A DNA stretch of 64,000 nt from NCBI GenBank assembly GCA_037447655.1, contig JBBHKE010000962.1, forward strand, positions 169,822-233,821. Reading direction: 5' to 3'. Shown here one piece after another: positions 1 through 10,280 of the stretch. Numbering within the stretch: the stretch's first letter is position 1; each line of letters starts with the position of its first letter. This stretch comes from Zygnema cylindricum. Its lineage: Eukaryota > Streptophyta > Zygnematophyceae > Zygnematales > Zygnemataceae. Both the position numbers and the translations under genes were made by a program. The notes below the pieces were generated by a model that made no database searches, was not told the DNA's origin, and worked only from the letters and a program-made list of their open reading frames with translations.

Positions 1-158
1 CACGAACGCGATTTACATGTTCTCATGCGACGCGCGTGACGCTATTTGTAGCGAATGCTCTATATGGGAACGCTGTAAGTATGAACACTTTGATTTTTTT
101 TTTTTTTGTCCATCTGACCTAATCACCGAGGAGACTCCTAAAAAAAAATTCTCCGCGC

Positions 159-346
159 TTCGCGCGATAATTTTGTCCTTATCAATAACTGGGAGGGATT
201 TACATTGCCCGGGCAAAATCCTCCTCGAAGGTCTCCGCCGCCCGCCAAATAAGCCCTCCCCCCAATGTCTAATACCACTACGGTATTGTACTTTACTTGT
301 ACCAATGTGTACTGAAAACATATAATTTTTTACAAGGTAACGTAAG
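159..346. repeat. 188-bp perfect direct repeat, copy 1
   Basis: This stretch is identical over 188 bases to 1141-1328. The two copies flank a 794-base segment that belongs to transposon family B. Copy 2 runs directly into a family A right terminus, so the 188 bases are probably part of a family A arm that was later duplicated. The copies lack TG..CA ends, a primer-binding site and any coding sequence between them, so an LTR reading is weak. Confidence 0.9.
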
Positions 347-1140
347 GGTGTGTCCCCATGTACTTGTAACTTAGCGAAATTACTTTGTATTTTAGCGCGG
401 ATCCGCCGGACCCGGTGTTCAAGTGTCCCTATGTCTGTAAGGACGAAATCGTAACTTACGCTTGTGACGACTTGTGAGATACCACCGCATTTCTTTAGGG
501 TTCCTGTTTTTACGCGTGACGAATGAGCGCTGTCAGAAATAGTGTGACGAATGGCCGACACCAAAAATAGAGTGACAAAAGTGCGTTACGAGATTTCGTT
601 TGTATTTTCTGCTGGATTTTTGAATACGTATATCGTGTGCGAAATTTTTTGATTTCCGTTGGTTGCCATCTTGACAGGTATGCTCATTATCCAACGTGTC
701 GTGGCTCGTTGTTTTCTGTAATTGGTGATGTACCTCGTGAGGTACATCACCATTTACAGAAACTTTCGAAGCGAATGCTTCGCGGAAAAAATATCCAACG
801 GTCACTGTTACCTCCCAGAATTTTGGAGAATATTAGCAAGCTTCTCTGTAATGTTGTTTTCCACATAAAAACAAAATAAGACGTACGGTATAGTACGGAG
901 AGGTCCGAACAAATTGTGTACTTGTCTTTGTCGTATTAGAACGCAAACGGACAAAACATAGCGAACTATGTACTTTTCTTTGTCCTTGGAAATCGTAGGA
1001 TTTTTGTCGAAATTTACGGCACGTGCGAAAGTATGTTCCTATTTGTCAATCGAAAAAACCTAATTTTAAATCACATTGCGCATGTGTTTTAAAGATAAGG
1101 TTGAAGATGACGTTTTTTGTCGTCGAAGTGGGTCGAAAAG
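343..1140 (+). mobile_element. Family B transposon fragment (left end and body, right end missing)
   Basis: It starts with TAAGGGTGTGTCCCCATG, the family B left terminus seen also at 1982, 32941 and 62567. It continues with a body homologous to 62575-63180, which shares GGATCC/GGCGG stretches near the start and the block ending GTCGTCGAAGTGGGT. It carries a near-perfect 48-base hairpin at 714-761. The body stops at 1140, where the second 188-base repeat begins, so the right terminus was lost. No coding sequence was recognised. Confidence 0.7.
714..761. repeat. Hairpin with ACCTCGTGAGGT core
   Basis: This is a near-perfect palindrome. The core GTACCTCGTGAGGTAC is flanked by GGTGAT/ATCACC arms and then by TTCTGTAA/TTACAGAA outer arms. 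Related hairpins with an ACCT..CG..AGGT or GATCGCGAT centre occur at 1944-1969, 2712-2732, 34524-34549 and 59137-59179. Confidence 0.75.
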
Positions 1141-1371
1141 TTCGCGCGATAATTTTGTCCTTATCAATAACTGGGAGGGATTTACATTGCCCGGGCAAAA
1201 TCCTCCTCGAAGGTCTCCGCCGCCCGCCAAATAAGCCCTCCCCCCAATGTCTAATACCACTACGGTATTGTACTTTACTTGTACCAATGTGTACTGAAAA
1301 CATATAATTTTTTACAAGGTAACGTAAGTGACTGTGCGCAACCAAAATAGTCAATGCCATGATCAATTTCC
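1141..1371 (+). mobile_element. Family A right terminus, solo
   Basis: The second copy of the 188-base repeat leads into CGTAAGTGACTGTGCGCAAC and ends in GATCAATTTCC. This matches the right terminus of the complete family A element at 59826-62275, which ends GATCAATTCCC. The left arm is absent, so this is a remnant. Confidence 0.7.
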
Positions 1372-1981
1372 ATGATTTATTGTTTCCGTATAAGAATAAA
1401 CGTTAAGAGTTCCTAACACACGTAACTGCATTATTTTTCTTTTTAAGTATAACGACGTGAACGAAGTTGTGTCACAAAGATTGAGCTCACGCTATTTTTG
1501 TCATGCGCATGATTGGCACGTCATTTTCGGGTGCCAATTTTTTTCGTGCGTCGAAAATCGTACATTACGTTCACTTACCACGAAGTGCTTTCATAACATT
1601 GCTGCAAAGCGGAAACCCCGCCAAACCCTTCTTGGGAACTTCTTGAAACAGATAATGTTTATCGCCCGTTCCGTACGTTTGCCATAAATCTTTCAAAACT
1701 CTTAGTGTGAGGGTAATTTCGCATGTGCTAAAGTTACAATTATTTGTTGTCGTTTTCCTCCATAACTTAGAAAAAAATGAGAAAATCCGTAGCCGTACCA
1801 AAAAATATAAAATACCATCGTACAAGTTGTGTTACCTTTAAACTTTATACGCATTGTAGTTTGTCGTCTAACGTGATGCAATTTGTCGTGTAGCGCATTT
1901 TGACCCACTTTCGCGTCCTTTCAGCACATGTTCAAACTTTACGTCAAATCACCTTGCGAGGTGATTTGAAATAAAGTCCGA
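1372..1981. other. Intergenic, transposon-like debris
   Basis: No gene is recognised here. A hairpin at 1944-1969 (TCAAATCACCT/AGGTGATTTGA arms) resembles the hairpins in family B copies and probably marks a decayed neighbour. The rest shows no recognisable structure. Confidence 0.5.
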
Positions 1982-2929
1982 TAAGGGCGTGTTCCCATCT
2001 AACCGAAACTTTGAAACGTTACTTTGGATTTTAGCGCAAATTTTACGGTGTACTTTTCAAAGTGTTCCAGTGACAATCATTACTTGCACCTTCATTACTC
2101 AAATATGTGACAGGTGTAGACGTCTACAAAATATGCGACAGCCTACGATAATACGAAACGAAATGTAGACGACTACAAAACTTCTTAAATTAGTGACATC
2201 TACAAAAACGTCGACGGTTGTAGACGGCGAGTTTTTGTGACATTGTAGATGTTTAGGGTTTTGTGACATTGCGAAGTCATGCTACCTTGTGACGTCATCA
2301 ACACGTAAACTTTCCGCCATGGCTTCTCGATTTGTTTTTCTTACCATTTATCATTCGATACGCCATCAAAATGAGACCAAAAATATATAAAAAAAAGAAA
2401 AAAAATATATCTTTCATTTAATACTATTATTGATGCATTCCATTTAGAGATGAGAGAAAGAGAAGCGGTCGAATGAAAAAGATGGGAGAGACGAGGACGT
2501 TGTAAATTTTTGCGAAGGACCCATGAATGAAAGTGGAGGTCCGAGACCCCAACGATTTTTTTTCGGTACATGCTTGTCATTTTTGTACGTACACGCGCGT
2601 GACGAGCATATAAACAAATAGCGTGTACTCTCCCTCGTTCAAAAATTTGTGAAGACGTTTCATGCGTGCAATAACTGCTTTCTATTCGTCTATGGGGTAT
2701 TATTTTGGTTAAAATCAGATCGCGATTTGATTCCAGTGTAAGTGTGAAGATGAGCTGGAAGTGGGTCGCGATGATAATAACGCCAAATTGCCGTACCTTC
2801 TAAGTTCCAAGAGGACGCAAAATGTACTTGTCTTTTTGCCCATTTTTCGTACGGCGTAATATTTTCTTCCTATTTTATGTGAAAACGACGGGAAAAACCC
2901 TTACTTGAACACATGGGAACACGCCCTAA
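1982..2929 (+). mobile_element. Family B transposon, full length
   Basis: The ends are inverted: TAAGGGCGTGTTCCCAT on the left and ATGGGAACACGCCCTAA on the right. The left interior (about 2100-2300) holds several TGTAGACG or TGTAGATG motifs, including the palindrome TGTAGACGTCTACA near 2107. The whole body aligns by eye with the copy at 32941-34785, including a shared CTTTCCGCCATGG block and a shared CCATGAATGNAAGTGGA block. A hairpin AAATCAGATCGCGATTTGATT sits at 2712-2732. No open reading frame resembles a transposase. No clear target duplication was seen. Confidence 0.8.
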
Positions 2930-3490
2930 GGCGGGTGAATAGGCAGACGCTGACGCACATGTTTGACGTTTTTTACAATTTTGTGCGCGGAGTACCAAAA
3001 AAATACACACTGCACTTTTTCAGGCTGTGTGTAATGTTTTTCGTGCGGTTATTTTCGTACAGGGGCCGTCTCTCAAACACACGTGTCTTCACACATAACG
3101 TGTAGGAAAAACATTGGCCACATGTCGACAAGTGGGAAGAAGAAAAACGAAACCGCATTTATGTGCGACAGCGAAAGGTATTTTAGGGTTTCGACACGTC
3201 GGCAATGTGGCGTACGGACATTACGAAGTCACAAAAATTGTACACCGTGCGGAGAAACGCCCCAAATTGAAGCCGAGTGGAAGTTTCGCCTCATTTTGTG
3301 TACCACTTCATCTGTCACATTGTTTCGTACATGTCTACGTAAGTCATTTTTTTAAGTGACAATTTATTTGCGTTTACATCCGAATTCTGTGAAAGCTGTA
3401 CGAAGAATCTTCGCTAAAAAACAAAGTAACAAGACTAAGTTTCGGTTACATGCGAAAGTACCCTGAGCTGTGAAGGTCATCAGACACACG
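2930..3490. other. Intergenic, no feature recognised
   Basis: Short open frames occur here, but none has recognisable protein motifs or good splice context. The base composition resembles the surrounding transposon-rich DNA. Confidence 0.4.
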
Positions 3491-4060
3491 GTACAGTGCA
3501 ATGCCAATCGCTATTAGCGTATTAAACGCTAATTCGGTCCCGCTTTTTTTTTCCAAATTCTTATTTAACATAAATTAGTATGTTTTTTCCTTTACACCAT
3601 TTAGGGTTTTTTGTCCAATTAGCGTAAAGACGAAAGTACGTTGTCATTTAAATAGTTTGATGTACGGTAAGTGTCAGATCGTACAAAATTGTACCTTTTT
3701 AAGTGAAAATGGATAATTAATGAGTTTTAGTAACCGCGGACGCATGAGAATATGCGCTCTAAAAAGGGGATAAAATCGGGCTGTCAAATATCATGTTCGC
3801 ACATATTCGTCCAACAACCACGTTGCGACTGTGTGAACGTACGATTTGTGTACGATTTGTCAGATTTTGTACAAGTACCTATATTAGTGTAAGAATGTTT
3901 GCGACCGACATTTTTTTTTTCAAAGACCCAAATTAGCATTAGTAAACAATTAGAATGTATGTTTTTTTTGAAAACCTTCAAATTCCTAATTACCATAAAT
4001 CACTGTAATTATCCCTATTCGCTAAAGGAACCTGTACGCCAATAGCGATTGGCTGTGTAC
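3491..4060. mobile_element. Family C MITE
   Basis: The left end GTACAGTGCAATGCCAATCG and its CTATTAGCG continuation are mirrored at the right end by CGCCAATAGCGATTGG followed by CTGTGTAC. The interior is AT-rich and non-coding. It lies directly against the next family C copy, which starts at 4063. Confidence 0.65.
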
Positions 4061-4062
4061 TG

Positions 4063-4588
4063 TACACCGCGAATCGTTATTAGTGTCAAAGTCACTAATT
4101 TGGGTTCTTAAAATTTTGATTTTTTTTTTCAAATAGGATACATGATTTTATTTTTTCCTTGACGTTAATTAAGGTACCGTACAGAATAAAGTAAAGCCCG
4201 AAATTACAATAAAATATAAATAGTGTGATGTACGGTCGATATTAAACCAAACATAACTGTACCTTTTCAAGTGAAAATTTACAAAAAATGAATTAAATCA
4301 GACGCGCACTCATATGAACGTGCGCTCAAATAAACGGGGATTAGTCTGACATGTAAACTAATATAGCAGTACGGATATTTTAAATTCGCGACGGCGTATA
4401 CGGATACATATATTAATGTATATAATAGTACGGCGAATATTCCATTTTTGCTGTTCCCAAATTAGCATAAACGCCGAAATTATAATACACCTTTTTTTGA
4501 AAAATTTCAAATTCTTAATTAGCATCTATTACGGTAAATTTTCTTCAACACTATTTAAACTTTGACACTAATAACGATTCGCGGTGTA
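4063..4588. mobile_element. Family C MITE, 526 bp
   Basis: The terminal inverted repeats are near perfect: TACACCGCGAATCGTTATTA on the left and the matching TAATAACGATTCGCGGTGTA on the right. It is non-coding and AT-rich. It abuts the copy at 3491-4060. Confidence 0.85.
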
Positions 4589-4861
4589 CTGTTACTGTAT
4601 TAATACACACCCGGGATGATGTCGAGCCGATGGGGATGAGCGATACACCCGGGATGAAATTGAAAGAAAACTAAACCGCTCATCGTTATTAGCGTTAATA
4701 ACACTACAGTACAGTACAGTAGGTCGGTCGCGATTTATTTGGCTGAAATTCGCAAAATATTGTTAGCAACTCTATTTAAGGATGTGTATTACAATCTGCA
4801 ATCCTGACTGTGGTACGGACATCCCCCTCAACAAATATTATCTACATTATTTTTTGTTGGT
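4589..4861. other. Partial family C ends and direct GTACA repeats
   Basis: The motif CATCGTTATTAGCGTTAATA near 4683 is a family C-like terminus without a clear partner. The hexamer-like ACACCCGGGATGA occurs twice (about 4607 and 4646). No gene is seen. Confidence 0.5.
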
Positions 4862-4955
4862 CTAGGATCAATATATCGGGACCTCTGACCGCTCGATTAT
4901 CGATATGTCAACTATCAGATTTATCCTATGAGAAACTTCCCGATACACAACACTG
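4862..4955. mobile_element. hAT-like MITE remnant (3' part)
   Basis: It ends in CGATACACAACACTG, the complement of the hAT-like terminus CAGTGTTGTGTATCG. The preceding ATATATCGGGACCTCTGACC matches the interior of the copy at 38306-38740. The 5' half is missing, so no target duplication can be shown. Confidence 0.6.
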
Positions 4956-6964
4956 TGAAAGACGTTGATACGAGATTTATCCTCATCTCAGACAAGTGCA
5001 TTGGACGGTCAAGATGGCTCACAAAGTCTAACCTAAATAGTTCCAAAATTCTCCAATTTTCTAATGTATACAATTTGTCCGTGCTCCTCGCTTAAATGTG
5101 TCACGCAGTCATGCCGAAAGGAATAAGCATAGTTGCAGACAGCAGAGAGCAGAGCTGCAGACCCTTCTCAACTCACAAATATACGTGAGACGGCATATTT
5201 TTGTGAAGTTGTTCAAGCCATGGAGGCGCTGTGTTTTCCGGAAATATTCATCGAGGATCTTGTTTTATTCGTACCTTTCGTTTTGAATGTATTACGCGGT
5301 CTCTTATCCCTTGTGCGTCTTGTAGCTTTTATATACGCCGACTTAAATGCTTTCTGATTGAATGATTATGTCTATTTCTTGCAGTGAGCCTTTTTTTTGT
5401 GTGTGTGTTTCGCAGTTTTATTACTTGTTTGAATTTGCCAGAATTGCTTTTGAATAATTTGAGTTTTCTGTTCCATTTGAAACTGGTAGGCTTAATTATT
5501 AGTTTTTGAATGCATTGCCTCGAAGTGTGACATCCCGTCCTCAAATGAACTTTCCTAGCGGTTAGCTTATTATGTAAAGCCAGGTGATAACTCTAGCTGG
5601 GTTTTACTTTAGACCGAGCTTCGTTCATTTCTACTATGCTTTTTGAAAATTATTTTTATCATTTGTTATTTCTCGATACATTTGGTGTGTGCTGTAATTT
5701 AATCATGTTAGCCACCTTTGGCTGGCTTGAGGCAGTCCACTTTGGTTTTTTTTGTACATGAAACTTACAGAGCTCGTTTCTGTTTTGCTTTACAGCTGTT
5801 AAGCAGGAGTAATGGCAGACACGTCGTGACTCTGCTTAGTTCAGGTGATGTAGCACGATGGTGAAGGAAAAGGCCATATATGGTTGATAAGAAGTCCATT
5901 GGCTCGTGTTAATGAGCATTGATTACTGTTTCCTGGGAAAGATTCTTCCCAAACCCAATGAACTCGACGAGTGGATCTGGATCGGGCTTTCGGCAAATAC
6001 TGGCAGATGGTCAGGGTTGCAACGGCAAACTGAGTATGGGCTTTGCTGTGGTGAACCAACTGAATTGCATGGGATGGTTCACAAAAGTCATGGCATGACA
6101 CTTTCTGCTTTTGTCTCGGTCGTAAAGGCTGTGAAGTAAGAACGTTCCATTATGGTTTCTGATTCTGCAAAGTATCAATCACCTTATGGTTGATATCTTT
6201 GCCAGTTCTTGGAAGCTGACGCGAGTATCCTCATTTGCCTGGTGTTTTTCAGGTGCACTCTCCTCACTATCCTTTTCGTCCAGTCTTAATGATCTATTGA
6301 AGTATGCTTAGCTCCATTTCATCTCGTTATAAAAAGAAGATCCTAACATCCTTAGTTTCGAGGTTTCTTGCATCCTCAACAAGCTACTCCAGAAATGTCA
6401 GGATTGCTGTCTGTGCTGGTTTTACCAGTGTACGTGACTCTAATCTTGGATTTCTGGGAAAGAGATTTGGCCCTTTATTTTTCAGTTGGCACTTTTTGTG
6501 GCCTGCTGCTACATATTCGAGCCTGACATTGTTCCTTTATATCATTTTGTTTGTCAGTCGTAAATCTTATTGTTAGATGTACAACGTTCGACATAAAATC
6601 CTACACCTATCGTTCTCCCAACCGAGTGTCCTGAATGTGTTTACAATGATTGCCCGATTGGAAATGTGACTTTTTATACCGTTTATATACGGTTGGTGGA
6701 AATGTCACTACAATTTGTATGCAGTTGTCGTTTTCACGCTGTTAGGTTACTGAAGTTTCCAGGCTTTTCTGCCACTGACTTTGGATATGGTTCTTTTGTA
6801 GTAGATATTTAATTTGCGCATTGTGTGGCTGGTTCATTATTGAAGGGCTTTATGGCTTTTGGTTTTTTTTTTTTTTTTTTCCAGCCCTGGTTCGGCAGGG
6901 AGCTCCGTCTCTCTTTCTGGAACTCTTCACATCATGCACTTTGAACAGGCAGCAACCGCTATTG
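4956..6964. other. T-rich region without recognisable gene
   Basis: The plus strand is T-rich, as in introns and untranslated regions of the plus-strand genes farther right. Several short open frames (for example 5133-5357 and 5906-6139) have no recognisable domain and no partner exons in consistent phase. It may hold an untranslated or non-coding transcript, or a gene too diverged to recognise. Confidence 0.4.
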
Positions 6965-7157
6965 TACACTGTGGATCGCTATTGGCGTTAAGAAGGAATT
7001 AATATGGATGAGTGTTTGTCTGAATGATGCAGATGATTGCAAACCGCAAAAAGATTTTCTGCAAGAAGTATACATGAAAAACTCTATTTTATGTTCAGAG
7101 GCAGGAAAAAACTGTTCTGAATTAGTTCTATTTATGGTAACTGCGATTCATGGTGTC
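6965..7157. mobile_element. Family C MITE
   Basis: The left end TACACTGTGGATCGCTATTG is answered by TGCGATTCATGGTGT on the right. The interior aligns with the copy at 20641-20885, sharing the blocks GCAAAAAGA and CTATTTTRTGTTCA. Confidence 0.65.
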
Positions 7158-9025
7158 TTATTTCTCTTTTAAGAAGAAGTGCTGCTCCTCAAAGTGTGAG
7201 GCAAGGCGGCCTTTGGAAGCAAGGAAAGACGCTATTTAACATAATTCAGCAAGTGATTTAAAGTCTTTGTTTACTTGAATATTGTACTCTTTCTACGATT
7301 TAGCGCTAATTGGTTCCCAAGATATTTTATTAGTTCCCAAGATATTTTATTAGTCAAGAAGAGAGAAGCTGCAATAAATGCAATGTTGTATTTTGATGTT
7401 TCTTATAATCAAATGGTTTTCCAAAATGCCGGAGAACAAGATTTTGTGAATATCTGCCATTGTAAATGTGTATTTTTTCACCCCAACTACAAGTTGTGAT
7501 TTATGCATATACCAGGGCGTCGCATGTAATCTTTAGCATGGCGTTTGTAACTTTTCATTATTTTTTGTGGGGATTATCTCCTTGCTGGACTTTTAGTTAA
7601 AGAAACCGTATAATCAAGGAGTTAATGGTATTTGGTTGCCATCACGGTGGCATCTGGAAGTCACTGATTTTTATTGGTTTAGTATTTATGGCCTGTGTGG
7701 TGCTTGCTGCTTTCTTGGGGAGCTGGTGCCTTACTGTCTCCACGCCTTTCACAAACTATTTGTTTGGGACACACTCTTTTTCTTGCTACCATTATCCCTT
7801 GTTTTTGTCGGTGTCTTTTATATTCTGGGTGACAAGTAGAAGGGAGATGGCATTTCCCCCCTTAGCGGATATGCCGTATTTTCCATGCTTAGTCAAATAC
7901 GGGCATCCAAGAATTAATTTTGAAAAGGTTGTCACCATCATTTGATTTTTGAGCTTCTGGAGGCGCTTCTCTTTGATTCTCCTCGCGACCATTGGCTCTT
8001 TTGGGGTGGGGACTTGCTTCTAGCTTGGCTAATAGCTATCCAAATTCTGTACATTTTACGCTTCACGCCTGCTCAAATTCACCAACCCCCCAGGTTGGCC
8101 TCCTTCATCGTGCAACCGTTAAGCTCGATGGAGTCCAATTGCTTTGTTCCTCACATCGGAAATAGTTGATTCAGGACATTATTGCAATTATTCATTTTGA
8201 GGGGGGATTAACTTTTTATAGGAAGGTTTCACAAACTATCACTTCGCGACGGATTGACATTGTTTTGCATGATGGCGCCTGCCGCATTTTTTGTGACATT
8301 GTTTTGGTCAACTCCGTCTCGGTGTTTTGGGAGGAATGGGAGATTTCGAGATCTTTGATAAGGCTTTCAACAGTTCAGAACAAAACACAATTTGTAGATT
8401 TTGATGGATTTTGTAAAGACTGTTTTTGAGTCAGGTGATTCAATATGCTGGAGTAGCCGCGCGAAGGTGCTAGGAAGAAGGGTGATTATTGGTGATCGAG
8501 GTTTTTGGTTGTTTGGAAGCTGCTTTGGACGAGTTCCTTTGTACTCGTGGTTGACGTTCTTTTGAGGAAGCGGCCCTTTGAACCCTCCCACTGCTACCTT
8601 TATTTCTTTTCATCGTTAACGTTTATCTGTGGCTTTACAACGAGTGCAAGCTTCTATCCTCCTTCGATTGGCTATTGAAGTTACGAGTCGACGTGTTCCC
8701 AAACTCTGTCAACATGCTCCGGTGAAGCTGAGGAATTTGAAGGGTTGCTTTTAGTACTTCGTTAGCTATGAAGGTTTTGTTGAGTAGTTTTTGTTTTGGG
8801 TATGTCATTGTGCTGACGTTTTTGTGCTTGTTGTTGGGCTGCCCTTGTTTGTGTGTTTGTTTCTTTCACACTGATTTTCTTTTAAGTTTGCTTCAATCCG
8901 GGTTTGGCTTTTCAGTTTCGTTTTTGCCTTTCATTTTGTGTTCGCATGTACTCGTATGGTTTATCGTCGTGCTGTTTTAATATAGTCTCACAAGATTTCG
9001 TACAGGAAGTATTATATCCATCAGC
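7158..9025. other. T-rich region with a dispersed repeat, no recognisable gene
   Basis: The stretch 7325-7352 is a tandem copy of TTCCCAAGATATTTTATTAG. The block 7942-8170 is a diverged relative of the reverse complement of 10740-10985 and 37890-38180, sharing GAGCTTCTGGAGGC and CTAGCTTGGCTA-like segments. The frame at 7625-7945 reads as a hydrophobic peptide, but this follows from the T-rich composition. No domain was recognised. Confidence 0.4.
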
Positions 9026-10095
9026 TTGAAGATGGCCGACACGTTTGATTGTGGCGTTTGCACATGGACACGTTTAAGCATCACTTTCTTCAATAACTCA
9101 AGGTATTCCTGTCGTGGAAACCTAATTCAAAGTAGGGTGGTTTGTTGTTCATCAACAATGGACCCAGATGTGAGCTTTATAGTAGAGAATCTTATCAGCA
9201 ATGGAGTTGAGAGAAAGATACTATTATAAATAAAGACATTAACTGATATTGGAGTTGATTTCCTCCCACCTGATGTGTATGGATGCATCACATACTGAAG
9301 AACGTAAAGCATCCTCTCTGCAGAAGGTGGTGTGACCTTTTGATGACTTTTTGTCTTCAACTGTCCACTAGCAAGTGGTAAAGGACTGCCATGGTTTTTA
9401 CCAATAGCTCCTTACAATTCATGGCACCAGTGTTGCATGTCAATAGTGGAAGTTTTAAACCTCAAACTACACTGGAATGACTGAAACTTCATGAGAATGA
9501 ATTTTACAAGTTGGAAGGAAAATTGAAGTTAACACTTGGTCCACTGATCGGCTAGCTACTGAAGCTTTAGTCCCAGGAGTAAAAGTGAGAATTGAGTAGA
9601 TGCAATATCTACCACATGCATCTCATGTATTCAGATGGTTTACCATTGCGCTTTCTTAATAAAGAAAAAACAAGATAAAAAGTCAATAATAAAGTATCCG
9701 TCTCTTAATATAGAGAAGAAGAGAAGAGAAGTCAGCCTCTTAAGTCAGTCTCTTAATAAAGTCCTGCAATGTATATGTGACATGTCAGGCTTTTTAGGTT
9801 ATCCCGCAGGTGGCGGGAAATACGAGATTTTCCCTTCTTAGGGCCGTCCTTTGCGATACCGAACCTCGCACGGGCCGGGGAACTCCCGGCACCGAACGTG
9901 CGAGGCTCGTTTTTCAGGTCGCACGGGCAGCCGTACGCCTACGAGAGAAAATCGAGTTTGAGACTTCTTACCGACTTATTTTGCAAAGGACTACTTCGAT
10001 ACTAGGGAGATAATTGGTTCATTTAGAATGGACGTGGATTCGAATTTTCTCGAGTTTGAAAGAAAAAGTGAAAATTTTGAAATCCTTAACGCCGC
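9026..10095. other. Intergenic with GC-rich hairpin
   Basis: No recognisable gene. A 67-codon open frame at 9026-9229 has no known motif. At about 9859-9907 a GC-rich inverted repeat (CCTCGCACG / CGTGCGAGG arms around CCGGGGAACTCCCGG) stands out from the AT-rich surroundings. Confidence 0.4.
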
Positions 10096-10280
10096 TACTT
10101 CGCCCATAGTTATTAGAGTTAAGAATAATGAGAATTAGTAATACGAATTTAGTGCAAGGGAACGTGGAGATTGTGGTCCACGTTCTTAAAGAGTGTTGTC
10201 TACACTATTTTGTGATTTCTGGCCCAAAGAAAGCTCCGACCGAATTAGTGTTATTAACTCTAATAATGACGGGTGGTGTA
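10096..10280. mobile_element. Family C MITE, 185 bp
   Basis: The left end TACTTCGCCCATAGTTATTA continues AGAGTTAA. It is mirrored by TTATTAACTCTAATAATGAC and GGGTGGTGTA on the right. The interior contains a CGTGGA..TCCACG hairpin (about 10161-10183). Confidence 0.75.

Noticed and set aside
159-1328. Solo small LTR retrotransposon bounded by the 188-base repeats
   Set aside because: No TG..CA ends, no primer-binding site or polypurine tract, no coding sequence, and the interior belongs to a DNA transposon family.
2250-2260. Telomere-like TTTAGGG
   Set aside because: Single copies only (also near 33185); no tandem array, so not a telomere or interstitial telomere.
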